A stretch of 64,000 bases of DNA from assembly GCF_036227325.1 (NCBI RefSeq), contig NZ_CP109467.1:1922001-1986000 (forward strand), in the 5' to 3' direction. Under the pieces are notes generated by a model. That model was not told the origin of the DNA. It searched no databases and was given only the letters and a program-made list of their open reading frames with translations. The translations under genes were made by a program, and so were the position numbers. Of the stretch, positions 33,452-41,677 are shown in pieces. Positions within the stretch are counted from its first letter, which is position 1, and every line of letters begins with the position of its first letter. The DNA is from Streptomyces sp. NBC_01465 (GTDB taxonomy: Bacteria; Actinomycetota; Actinomycetes; Streptomycetales; Streptomycetaceae).

Positions 33452-35203
33452 ATGTCGGTTTCCGTAACCCTGCCGGCGCTCGGCGAGAGCGTCACCGAGG
33501 GCACCGTCACCCGCTGGCTGAAGGCCGAGGGCGAGCGCGTCGAGGCCGACGAGCCGCTGCTCGAGGTCTCGACCGACAAGGTCGACACCGAGATCCCGGC
33601 GCCCGCGTCGGGCATCCTCGCGTCCATCAAGGTCGCCGAGGACGAGACCGTCGAGGTCGGCGCCGAGCTGGCCATCATCGACGACGGTACGGGCGCCCCG
33701 GCCCCGGCCGCCGCCCCCGCCGCCGAGGCGCCTGCCGCCCCGGCTCCGGCTGCCCCGGTTGCCGAGGCCCCCGCGGCCCCGGCCGCCGCTCCGGCCCCTG
33801 CTGCCGCCCCCGCGGGCGGCGCGTCCGGCACCGACGTCGTCCTTCCCGCGCTCGGCGAGAGCGTCACCGAGGGCACCGTCACCCGCTGGCTGAAGGAGGT
33901 CGGCGAGGAGGTTGCCGAGGACGAGCCGCTGCTCGAGGTCTCGACCGACAAGGTCGACACCGAGATCCCCGCGCCCGTCGCCGGTGTCCTGCTCGAGATC
34001 GTCGTCGCCGAGGACGAGACCGCCGAGGTCGGCGCCAAGCTCGCCGTCATCGGTGCCCCCGGTGCCGCGCCCGCCGCCGCTCCGGCTCCGGCCGCCCCGG
34101 CCCCCGCCGCTGCTCCGGCTCCGGCCGCCCCGGCTGCTCCCGCGCCCGCTCCGGCCGCGCCTGCCGCCCCGGCCCCCGTTGCCGCTCCCGCCCCGGTCGC
34201 GCCCGCCGCGCCCGCTCCGGTTGCCGCTCCGGCCCCCGTCACCCCGGCCCCGGCTCCCGCCGCGACCTCCGGTGACGACGGTGCGTACGTGACCCCGCTC
34301 GTCCGCAAGCTCGCCTCCGAGAACGGTGTGAACCTCTCCTCGGTCAAGGGCACGGGCGTCGGTGGCCGTATCCGCAAGCAGGACGTCATCGCCGCCGCGG
34401 AGGCCGCCAAGGCCGCCGCCCCGGCCCCGGCCGCCGCTGCCGCTCCCAAGGCGCAGGCGCCGAAGCTCGAGGTCTCCCCGCTGCGCGGTCAGACCGTCAA
34501 GATGACCCGCATGCGCAAGGTCATCGGCGACAACATGATGAAGGCCCTGCACGGCCAGGCGCAGCTGACCTCCGTGGTCGAGGTGGACATCACCAAGATC
34601 ATGAAGCTGCGCGCGGCCGCCAAGGACTCCTTCGCCGCCCGTGAGGGCGTCAAGCTGTCCCCGATGCCGTTCTTCGTCAAGGCCGCTGCCCAGGCGCTGA
34701 AGGCCCACCCGGTCGTCAACGCCCGGATCAACGAGGACGAGGGCACCATCACCTACTTCGACACCGAGAACATCGGTATCGCGGTGGACTCCGAGAAGGG
34801 TCTGATGACCCCGGTCATCAAGGGTGCGGGCGACCTCAACCTGGCCGGCATCTCGAAGAAGACCGCGGAGCTCGCGGGTGCGGTGCGCGCCAACAAGATC
34901 ACCCCGGACGAGCTGTCCGGTGCGACCTTCACGATCAGCAACACCGGTTCGCGCGGTGCGCTGTTCGACACGGTCATCGTGCCCCCGAACCAGGTCGGCA
35001 TCCTCGGTATCGGTGCGACCGTCAAGCGCCCGGTGGTCATCAACCACCCGGACCTCGGCGAGACCATCGCGATCCGCGACATGACGTACCTGGCCCTCTC
35101 CTACGACCACCGCCTGGTGGACGGCGCCGACGCGGCCCGTTACCTGACGGCCGTCAAGGCGATCCTGGAGGCCGGCGAGTTCGAGGTCGAGCTCGGCCTG
35201 TAA
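33452..35203 (+). CDS. sucB: 2-oxoacid dehydrogenase E2, dihydrolipoamide succinyltransferase
   Basis: 583 residues. Two lipoyl domains (1-78 and about 125-203) each carry the lipoylated Lys in STDKVDTEIPAP (K43 and K167). Ala/Pro linkers separate them from a peripheral subunit-binding domain (YVTPLVRKLASENGVNLSSVKGTGVGGRI) and from the catalytic domain, which ends with the His-Asp motif SYDHRLVDGADAA. It transfers acyl groups to CoA at the core of the complex. In actinobacteria this gene also serves as E2 for pyruvate dehydrogenase together with AceE. Preceded by GGAG-type ribosome-binding site; followed by a terminator. Confidence 0.95.
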   Translation: MSVSVTLPALGESVTEGTVTRWLKAEGERVEADEPLLEVSTDKVDTEIPAPASGILASIKVAEDETVEVGAELAIIDDGTGAPAPAAAPAAEAPAAPAPAAPVAEAPAAPAAAPAPAAAPAGGASGTDVVLPALGESVTEGTVTRWLKEVGEEVAEDEPLLEVSTDKVDTEIPAPVAGVLLEIVVAEDETAEVGAKLAVIGAPGAAPAAAPAPAAPAPAAAPAPAAPAAPAPAPAAPAAPAPVAAPAPVAPAAPAPVAAPAPVTPAPAPAATSGDDGAYVTPLVRKLASENGVNLSSVKGTGVGGRIRKQDVIAAAEAAKAAAPAPAAAAAPKAQAPKLEVSPLRGQTVKMTRMRKVIGDNMMKALHGQAQLTSVVEVDITKIMKLRAAAKDSFAAREGVKLSPMPFFVKAAAQALKAHPVVNARINEDEGTITYFDTENIGIAVDSEKGLMTPVIKGAGDLNLAGISKKTAELAGAVRANKITPDELSGATFTISNTGSRGALFDTVIVPPNQVGILGIGATVKRPVVINHPDLGETIAIRDMTYLALSYDHRLVDGADAARYLTAVKAILEAGEFEVELGL

Positions 35204-35218
35204 CCAGCCTCACCAGCG

Positions 35219-35253
35219 ACGCCCCCGCCCGGAGCTCCTCCGGGCGGGGGCGT
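35219..35253 (+). terminator. Terminator after sucB
   Basis: A 16-bp stem, CGCCCCCGCCCGGAG paired with its complement, with a 3-base loop (CTC), about 16 bases after the sucB stop. Confidence 0.85.
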
Positions 35254-35297
35254 CGCCGTATTGTCTATGGCGTCAACTAGCCACTGAGGAGCACGAC

Positions 35298-35921
35298 ATG
35301 ACTCCGCCCGTCGTCCACTCGCTGCGCGAGCAGATCCGCGAGCACATCGTCGAGGGGATCGTCAGCGGGCGCTGGAAGCCGGGCGAGCGGATCGTGGAGC
35401 GGCGTATCGCCGTCGAGCTGGAGGTCAGCCAGACGCCCGTACGCGAGGCGCTGCGGGAGCTGGAGACGCTGCGGCTCATCGAGTCGGCTCCCAACAAGGG
35501 TGTACGGGTACGGAATCTGACCGCCGCCGACCTGGAGGAGTCCTACCCGGTGCGGGCGGGCCTGGAGCAGATCGCCGCCGAGCTGGCCGTCGAGCGTCTC
35601 GCCGCCGACGTCTCCGTCCTGGAGCCCTCCGTGGCGGCCCTGTACGCGGCGGACGCGGCCGGGGACAGTGCCGGGCAGGTCCGGCACACCGTGGCCTTCC
35701 ACCGGGAGCTGGTGCGGGCGGCAGGCAATGGCGTACTCCTGCACACCTGGGAGTCGCTGGGCATCGAGGTGTTCACCGCGCTGTCGATCCGGTGGCTCGG
35801 GACGGTGCAGAAGTCGTACGCCGAAGAGCACGAAGCGCTGGTCGAAGCCTTTCGGCGGCGAGATCCGGAGATCGGTGCGCTGGTGAAGCTGCATGTGCTC
35901 GGATGTGCACCGCGGGCCTGA
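35298..35921 (+). CDS. GntR-family (FCD/FadR-type) transcriptional regulator
   Basis: 207 residues. An N-terminal winged helix-turn-helix (LREQIREHIVEGIVSGRWKPGERIVERRIAVELEVSQTPVREALRELETLRLIE) and a C-terminal helical FCD domain with metal- or ligand-binding residues (VRHTVAFHRELVRAAG, HEALVEAFRRRD). GGAG ribosome-binding site seven bases before the ATG. It sits between sucB and aceE, 214 bases before aceE, and a palindrome overlaps the aceE promoter. It is therefore the best candidate regulator of pyruvate dehydrogenase, analogous in position to PdhR. That role is inferred. Confidence 0.9.
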   Translation: MTPPVVHSLREQIREHIVEGIVSGRWKPGERIVERRIAVELEVSQTPVREALRELETLRLIESAPNKGVRVRNLTAADLEESYPVRAGLEQIAAELAVERLAADVSVLEPSVAALYAADAAGDSAGQVRHTVAFHRELVRAAGNGVLLHTWESLGIEVFTALSIRWLGTVQKSYAEEHEALVEAFRRRDPEIGALVKLHVLGCAPRA

Positions 35922-36021
35922 ACGGGCCCGAGTTGTACCGATTTGGGCGGGCATCGCGTGCCCCGATCTCTGGCACTGAGTGCCGATTTCTCTATGTTGA
36001 GAAGTTTTGCCCTTCAACCCT

Positions 36022-36051
36022 TTGATCGATCATCGATCAGGGGTTTACAGT
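36022..36051 (+). promoter_or_regulatory. aceE promoter with overlapping 17-bp palindromic operator
   Basis: TTGATC (36022-36027), an 18-base spacer and TACAGT (36046-36051) form a plausible housekeeping-sigma promoter. Within it, TGATCGATCATCGATCA (36023-36039) is a perfect 8-1-8 inverted repeat covering the -35 and spacer, a position that suits a repressor. The upstream GntR-family gene product is the obvious candidate to bind it. Confidence 0.6.
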
Positions 36052-36135
36052 CGACGACGGACTTCACCCAGTCCGTCGCCCTGTCCTGCCAGACCTGGGC
36101 AACCCCCTCCCCTTCGACTCCGGAAGGCGGCCTTC

Positions 36136-38832
36136 GTGACCGACCTCGCAGCCAAGTCTCCGAGCGAGCTCGACCAGCTCCCGGACCGTGACACCGAAGA
36201 GACCGCCGAATGGGCGGCCTCCCTCGATGCCGTCACCAAGGCCGCCGGCCCGCACCGCGCCGCGTACCTGATGCGCCGGACCCTCCAGCACGCCGAGGGC
36301 GCCGGTCTCGCGCTGCCCAAGCTGCTGGAGACCGACTACGTCAACACCATCCCCACCTCCGCCGAGCCGTCGATCGACGGTGACGAGGAGATGGAGCGCA
36401 GGATCACCGCGTGGAACCGCTGGAACGCGGCCGCGATGGTCACCCGCGGTGCCAAGCACGGTGTCGGCGGCCACATCGCGACGTTCGCGTCCGCGGCGTG
36501 GCTGTACGAGACCGGCTTCAACCACTTCTTCCGCGGGAAGGAGGGCGACGGCTCCGGCGACCAGCTCTACATCCAGGGCCACGCCTCGCCGGGCATCTAC
36601 GCCCGCGCCTTCCTCGACGGACGCCTCACCGAGCAGCACCTCGACAACTTCCGGCAGGAGGCGGGCGGCAACGGCCTCCCGTCGTACCCGCACCCGCGCC
36701 GTCTGCCGTGGCTCTGGGAGTTCCCGACCGTCTCCATGGGTCTGGGCCCGCTCTCGGCCATCTACCAGGCGCGCTTCAACCGCTACCTGACCAACCGCAA
36801 CATCAAGGACGTCTCGAACTCCCACGTCTGGGCGTTCCTCGGCGACGGCGAGATGGACGAGCCCGAGGCGACGGCGGCCCTCGGCCTCGCCGCCCGCGAA
36901 GGCCTCGACAACCTGACCTTCGTCATCAACTGCAACCTGCAGCGCCTCGACGGCCCGGTCCGCGCCAACTTCAAGATCGTGCAGGAGCTGGAGGGCCAGT
37001 TCCGCGGCGCCGGCTGGAACGTCGTCAAGTCGATGTGGGGCAACGCCTGGGACGAGCTCTTCCAGCTCGACACCACCGGCGCCCTGGTCCGCCGCCTCCG
37101 CGAGGTGCCGGACGCGCAGGTCCAGACGTACCAGACGCGTGACGCCGCCTACATCCGTGAGGACTTCTTCGGCAAGGACCCGGCGCTCGTCGCGATGGCA
37201 CAGCTGCTGACCGACGACAAGATCCTCGAGTGTTTCCACCTGTCGCGCGGCGGCCACGAGCCCCGCAAGGTGTACGCCGCATACAAGGCCGCCCTGGAGC
37301 ACAAGGGCGCGCCGACCGTCATCCTGGCGCAGACCGTCAAGGGCTTCACCCTCGGTGAGGGCTTCGCGTCGAAGAACGCGAACCACCAGATGAAGAAGCT
37401 CTCGGTGGACGAGTTCAAGAACATGCGTGACCTTCTCGAACTCCCCATCAGCGACAGCCAGTTCGTCGACGGCGTGGTCCCCTACGGACACCCCGGCGCC
37501 GACGCCCCCGAGGTCCGCTACCTCCAGGAGCGCCGCGCGGCCCTCGGCGGTCCCGCCCCGGCCCGCCGCTCGCAGCCCCTCGCGCCGCTGCCCGCCCCGG
37601 CGGACAAGGCCTTCGCCGCCTTCGACAAGGGCTCAGGCTCGCAGTCGATGGCGACGACGATGGCCTTCGTACGCCTGGTGAAGGACCTCATCCGCGACAA
37701 GGAGACCGGCAAGCGCTGGGTTCCGATCGTCCCGGACGAGGCCCGCACCTTCGGTATGGAGTCGCTGTTCCCGTCGCTCGGCATCTACTCGCCGAAGGGC
37801 CAGACGTACGAGCCGGTCGACCGCGACCAGCTGATGTACTACCGCGAGGCCACCAACGGCCAGATCCTCAACGAGGGCATCACCGAAGCCGGCTCGATGG
37901 CCGACTTCATCGCCGCCTCGTCCGCGTACTCCACGCACGGCGAAGCGATGATCCCCTTCTACATCTTCTACTCGATGTTCGGCTGGCAGCGGACCGCCGA
38001 CCAGATGTGGCAGCTCGGCGACCAGCTGGGCCGCGGCTTCCTGGTGGGCGCCACCGCAGGCCGTACGACGCTGACGGGTGAGGGTCTGCAGCACGCGGAC
38101 GGTCACTCGCCGATGATCGCGGCGACGAACCCGGCAGCGCTGAGTTACGACCCGGCCTTCGCGTACGAGATCGCCACGATCGTCAAGGAGGGTCTGCGCC
38201 GCATGTACGGCGAGGCGCTCCCGGACGAGGACCGCGACGTCTTCTACTACCTCACCGTCTACAACGAGCCGATGCCGCAGCCGGCGAAGCCCGCGGGCAT
38301 CGACGAGGGCATCATCAAGGGCCTTTACCGCTTCAACACGGCGGAGTCGGCCGGCCACACCACCCCCGCCAACGCCTCGCGCATCCAGCTGCTCGGTTCC
38401 GGCACCGCCATCCACTGGACCCTCAAGGCCCAGAAGATGCTGGCCGAGGAGTGGGGCGTCGCCGCCGACGTCTGGTCGGCGACCTCCTGGACCGAGCTGC
38501 GCCGGGACGCCCTGGAGGCGGACGCGGCACTGCTGCGCGGCGAGGAGCGAATTCCCTTCGTACGCAAGGCACTTGAGGGTGTGGACTCGCCGGTGCTGGC
38601 CGTCTCGGACTACATGCGCCAGGTCCCGGACCAGATCGCGCAGTGGGTCGAGCAGGACTACTCCTCGCTCGGCGCGGACGGCTTCGGCCTCTCCGACACC
38701 CGCGACGCGGCCCGCCGCCACTTCGGTGTCGACGCCGAGTCGATCGTGGTGGCCGCCCTCGCGCAGCTGGCGCGACGCGGTGCGGTGCCGGTCACGGCCG
38801 TGAAGGAGGCGCGCGAGCGCTACGGCCTGTAA
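36136..38832 (+). CDS. aceE: Pyruvate dehydrogenase E1, homodimeric type
   Basis: 898 residues, thiamine-diphosphate-dependent E1 that decarboxylates pyruvate and acetylates the E2 lipoyl domains. Recognised from HGVGGHIATFASAAWLYETGFNHFF, HASPGIYARAFLDGRL, WAFLGDGEMDEPE (the ThDP-binding GDG...E motif followed by FVINCNLQRLDGPV), and the C-terminal half with PDEARTFGMESLFPSLGIYSP and GATAGRTTLTGEGLQHADGHS. GTG at 36136 (VTDLAAKSPSELDQLPD) is the family-typical start; an upstream extension to 36007 runs through the promoter. Supplied with E2 by sucB and E3 by lpd just upstream. Confidence 0.96.
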   Translation: MTDLAAKSPSELDQLPDRDTEETAEWAASLDAVTKAAGPHRAAYLMRRTLQHAEGAGLALPKLLETDYVNTIPTSAEPSIDGDEEMERRITAWNRWNAAAMVTRGAKHGVGGHIATFASAAWLYETGFNHFFRGKEGDGSGDQLYIQGHASPGIYARAFLDGRLTEQHLDNFRQEAGGNGLPSYPHPRRLPWLWEFPTVSMGLGPLSAIYQARFNRYLTNRNIKDVSNSHVWAFLGDGEMDEPEATAALGLAAREGLDNLTFVINCNLQRLDGPVRANFKIVQELEGQFRGAGWNVVKSMWGNAWDELFQLDTTGALVRRLREVPDAQVQTYQTRDAAYIREDFFGKDPALVAMAQLLTDDKILECFHLSRGGHEPRKVYAAYKAALEHKGAPTVILAQTVKGFTLGEGFASKNANHQMKKLSVDEFKNMRDLLELPISDSQFVDGVVPYGHPGADAPEVRYLQERRAALGGPAPARRSQPLAPLPAPADKAFAAFDKGSGSQSMATTMAFVRLVKDLIRDKETGKRWVPIVPDEARTFGMESLFPSLGIYSPKGQTYEPVDRDQLMYYREATNGQILNEGITEAGSMADFIAASSAYSTHGEAMIPFYIFYSMFGWQRTADQMWQLGDQLGRGFLVGATAGRTTLTGEGLQHADGHSPMIAATNPAALSYDPAFAYEIATIVKEGLRRMYGEALPDEDRDVFYYLTVYNEPMPQPAKPAGIDEGIIKGLYRFNTAESAGHTTPANASRIQLLGSGTAIHWTLKAQKMLAEEWGVAADVWSATSWTELRRDALEADAALLRGEERIPFVRKALEGVDSPVLAVSDYMRQVPDQIAQWVEQDYSSLGADGFGLSDTRDAARRHFGVDAESIVVAALAQLARRGAVPVTAVKEARERYGL

Positions 38833-38848
38833 CACCCGTACGTCACGA

Positions 38849-38885
38849 CGTGCCCCGCCCCACCGGATTGCCGGGGCGGGGCACG
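38849..38885 (+). terminator. Terminator after aceE
   Basis: CGTGCCCCGCCCC paired with its complement GGGGCGGGGCACG: a 13-bp stem with an 11-base loop, 17 bases after the stop codon. Confidence 0.8.
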
Positions 38886-38941
38886 CGTGCGTGAATGGGA
38901 GGGTTTCCGGGGGCCGACACCTATGCCGTCAGGAGCCCACG

Positions 38942-39712
38942 ATGATCCTCCACAACAAGCCGTCCGCCCCCACCTGGGCCGACCTCTCCACGACGGACGT
39001 GGCCGCCGCGAAGGCCTTCTACTCCGGGCTCTTCGGCTGGACCCCGGCCGATGTCCCGATGGAGGACGCGGGCGGCTACGGGATGTGGATGAAGGGCGAG
39101 GAGTACGTCGGCGGGTACGGCCCCTGCATGGCGCCCGGCCAGCCGCCGGCCTGGATGGCGTACTTCGGCACGGCCGACATCGAGGCGACGACGGCGGCGG
39201 TGACCGCCAACGGCGGCACGGTGGTGGCGGGCCCGATGGACATCTACACCTCCGGCAAACTGGCCGCCTGCACGGACCCCGAGGGCGCCTACTTCGGGCT
39301 GTGGCAACCGCTGGAGCACAAGGGGTTCGGGCTGGTGGAGGAGCCGGGGACGGTGGCCTGGTTCGAGCTGCTGGTGCGGGACCCGGAGAAGGCGAAGGCG
39401 TTCTACACGGCGGTCTTCGGCTGGGACGAGGCGACGCATCCGTACGGGCCGACGTCGTACACGGAGTGGTCGGTGGGCGGCGAGAAGTTCAGCGGCATGA
39501 TGCCGATCGACAAGAACTTCCCGGCCGAGGTGCCCGCGCACTGGATGGTCTACATGGCGGTGGAGGACTGCGACGCGGCGGCGGCGAAGACCGGGGAGCT
39601 GGGCGGAAAGGTCCTGGTCCAGCCGACGACGATCCCGCCGGGCCGCTTCTCGGTGATCAGCGATCCGCAGGGGGCGCTGATCTCGGTGATCGCGCTGAGC
39701 GGCGACCGCTAG
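38942..39712 (+). CDS. Tandem VOC (glyoxalase-like) protein
   Basis: 256 residues made of two VOC beta-alpha-beta-beta-beta domains (about 9-122 and 136-250). Both start with the same pattern (ADLSTTDVAAAKAFYSGLFGWTP and FELLVRDPEKAKAFYTAVFGWDE). Both carry a Gly-rich GGTVVAGPMD or GGKVLVQPTT strand and a terminal DPEGAYFGLWQP or DPQGALISVI strand. AGGAG ribosome-binding site before the ATG at 38942. VOC proteins include glyoxalases, dioxygenases and drug-binding proteins. No metal triad is obvious, so the substrate is unknown. Convergent with the SDR gene (6-base gap). Confidence 0.88.
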   Translation: MILHNKPSAPTWADLSTTDVAAAKAFYSGLFGWTPADVPMEDAGGYGMWMKGEEYVGGYGPCMAPGQPPAWMAYFGTADIEATTAAVTANGGTVVAGPMDIYTSGKLAACTDPEGAYFGLWQPLEHKGFGLVEEPGTVAWFELLVRDPEKAKAFYTAVFGWDEATHPYGPTSYTEWSVGGEKFSGMMPIDKNFPAEVPAHWMVYMAVEDCDAAAAKTGELGGKVLVQPTTIPPGRFSVISDPQGALISVIALSGDR

Positions 39713-39718
39713 GGCGGC

Positions 39719-40651
39719 TCAGCGGTAGTCGGATGCGGGGGCCTGTTTGCCGCCCTTGACCACCTCGGTCATGTACGCGATCGCGTCCGGTGCCGAGCCG
39801 TCCGTGTCCGTGACGCCGTACGCCCTGGACAGATCGGCGCTGGAGAGCGACCTGCCGCCGAACCGCGCCACCCCGGGGTCCGCCGCCAGGGCCGCGACTC
39901 CGCGTGCCAGGTACTGCGGGGTCTCGGAGATCGCGAAGTGCGGGTCCTTGGCGATCGCGTCCTGCCAGGTCTCCTCGGTGACCTTGAAGGCGGTGTCCAG
40001 CATCGATTCGGAGCGCAGCCAGCCGGGGGTCACGCAGACCGCCGTACCCCCGTACTCCTTCAGCTCGTGGGTCAGCGCCCGCGCCATCCGCAGCGGGGCC
40101 GCCTTGGCAAGGTCGTAGAAAAAGGCCTCGCGGTAGTCGCGGTTGAACTCCTCGGTGCCGTCGGTGACTTCGACGACCAGGCCGCCCCGGTTGCGGATGA
40201 GGAGAGGGAGGGCGAAGTAGCTGGTGTTGATGTGCGTTTCGACTCCCAGGCGCAGCATGCGCATGCCCTCGCCGAGGTCCTGCTCCCAGAGCTTCTTCTC
40301 CCACTGGTTGACGAGGAGGTGGTCGGCGCCCCAGATGTCGTTCACCAGGATGTCGAGGCGGCCGTGATCCCGGTCGATGCGGTCGGTGAGCGCCTTCACC
40401 TGGGTGCGGTCCAGGTGGTCCGTGGGTACGGCGATGCCTGTGCCGCCCGCCGCGTCGATCAGTTCTGCTGTTTCCTCGATGGTTTCCGTCGTGCGGCCCA
40501 CCTCGCTGGCCTTCGCCCGCGTCGTACGGCCCGTCGCGTAGACCGTCGCTCCCGCGCGGCCCAGCTCCACCGCCATCGCGCGGCCCGCGCCCCGCGTGGC
40601 TCCGGCGACCAGGGCGATCTTGCCTTGCAGGGGGTGCTGTGAAGTGTTCAT
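39719..40651 (-). CDS. Short-chain dehydrogenase/reductase
   Basis: 310 residues. NAD(P) motif IALVAGATRGAGRAMAVELGRAG at the N-terminus, LDILVNDIWG in place of the usual NNAG, and the catalytic YDLAKAA (YxxxK) around residue 180. The usual catalytic Ser position reads VTDGTEEFN, where Thr may substitute. ATG 40651 was chosen (MNTSQHPLQGKIALVAG). An upstream in-frame ATG at 40672 with AGAAG nearby is possible. It diverges from a WYL regulator only about 50 bases away, a common arrangement in which the regulator controls the enzyme gene. Confidence 0.88.
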   Translation of the reverse strand: MNTSQHPLQGKIALVAGATRGAGRAMAVELGRAGATVYATGRTTRAKASEVGRTTETIEETAELIDAAGGTGIAVPTDHLDRTQVKALTDRIDRDHGRLDILVNDIWGADHLLVNQWEKKLWEQDLGEGMRMLRLGVETHINTSYFALPLLIRNRGGLVVEVTDGTEEFNRDYREAFFYDLAKAAPLRMARALTHELKEYGGTAVCVTPGWLRSESMLDTAFKVTEETWQDAIAKDPHFAISETPQYLARGVAALAADPGVARFGGRSLSSADLSRAYGVTDTDGSAPDAIAYMTEVVKGGKQAPASDYR

Positions 40652-40705
40652 GGAGTACAGGCTTGCAGCCATAGGCGACATCTTCTGTCGTGATTTCCTG
40701 GAGGT

Positions 40706-41674
40706 ATGCGTGCTGCCCGCCTCATCAAGATGGTTCTGCTCCTCCAGTCCCGGCCCATGATGACCGCCGCCGAGCTGGCCCAGGAGCTCGAAGTGTCCGA
40801 GCGCACCATCACGCGTGACGCCCAGGCGCTCAGCGAAGCCGGGGTCCCGGTCTACGCCGACCGGGGGCGCGCCGGCGGGTACCGGCTGATCGGCGGCTAC
40901 CGTACGCGGCTGACCGGGCTCGCCCGCAGCGAGGCCGAGGCCCTGTTCCTCTCCGGGCTGCCGGGCGCGCTGCGCGAGATGGGGCTGGAGGACGCCGCGT
41001 CGGCCGCCCGGCTCAAGGTCTCCGCCGCCCTGCTGCCCTCCCTGCGCGACGCCTCCGACTCCGCCGCCCAGCGCTTCCACCTGGACGCGCCCGGCTGGTA
41101 CCAGGAGCCCGAGACCCCTCCCCTGCTGCCCGCCCTGGCCGAGGCCGTCTGGGACGACCGCAGGGTCCGCGCCCACTACGGGCGGCGCGACGGGGCCGCC
41201 GTGGAGCGGGAGCTGGAGCCGTACGGCCTCGTGCTCAAGGCCGGCACCTGGTACGTGTGCGCCCGCGCCGACGGCGACTTCCGCGTCTACCGCATCGACC
41301 GCTTCACGGCCGTCTCGGTCACCGAGGAGCGCTTCGAGCGCGACGAGACCTTCGCTCTGCCCGCGTTCTGGGACGAGCGGGCGGCCGGGTTCGCGCGCTC
41401 GATCCTGCATACGGCCGTCGTCGTACGGGTGTCGCCCGACGGTGCCCGCCGGCTGCCGTACGTACTCGACCGTGCGGCCGTGGAGGAGGCTCTGGAGGCG
41501 GCGGGGGCGCCCGACGCGGACGGGTGGACGACGCTCACGCTGCCCGTCGAGAGCCTCGACATCGCCTACGGTCAACTGCTGGCACTGGGCCCGGAGTTGG
41601 AGTTGCTGGAGCCGCCCGAGCTGCGCGCCCGTTTCCGGGACGCGTCCGTCCGGGCGGCCCGCCTCTACGGCTGA
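40706..41674 (+). CDS. WYL-domain HTH transcriptional regulator
   Basis: 322 residues. N-terminal winged helix (RAARLIKMVLLLQSRPMMTAAELAQELEVSERTITRDAQALSEAG). A central WYL ligand-sensing domain follows (RVRAHYGRRDGAAVERELEPYGLVLKAGTWYVCARADGDFRVYRIDRF), then a WCX-like C-terminus. CTGGAGG lies immediately upstream of the ATG. The family binds nucleic acid or small ligands through the WYL domain. Likely regulates the divergent SDR gene. Its stop is three bases from the stop of the opposing gene. Confidence 0.9.
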   Translation: MRAARLIKMVLLLQSRPMMTAAELAQELEVSERTITRDAQALSEAGVPVYADRGRAGGYRLIGGYRTRLTGLARSEAEALFLSGLPGALREMGLEDAASAARLKVSAALLPSLRDASDSAAQRFHLDAPGWYQEPETPPLLPALAEAVWDDRRVRAHYGRRDGAAVERELEPYGLVLKAGTWYVCARADGDFRVYRIDRFTAVSVTEERFERDETFALPAFWDERAAGFARSILHTAVVVRVSPDGARRLPYVLDRAAVEEALEAAGAPDADGWTTLTLPVESLDIAYGQLLALGPELELLEPPELRARFRDASVRAARLYG

Positions 41675-41677
41675 GGC

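Noticed and set aside
36007..36135. Upstream extension of aceE by 43 residues
   Set aside because: It crosses the promoter palindrome and has a Pro/Arg-rich sequence unlike the family; GTG 36136 is the typical start.
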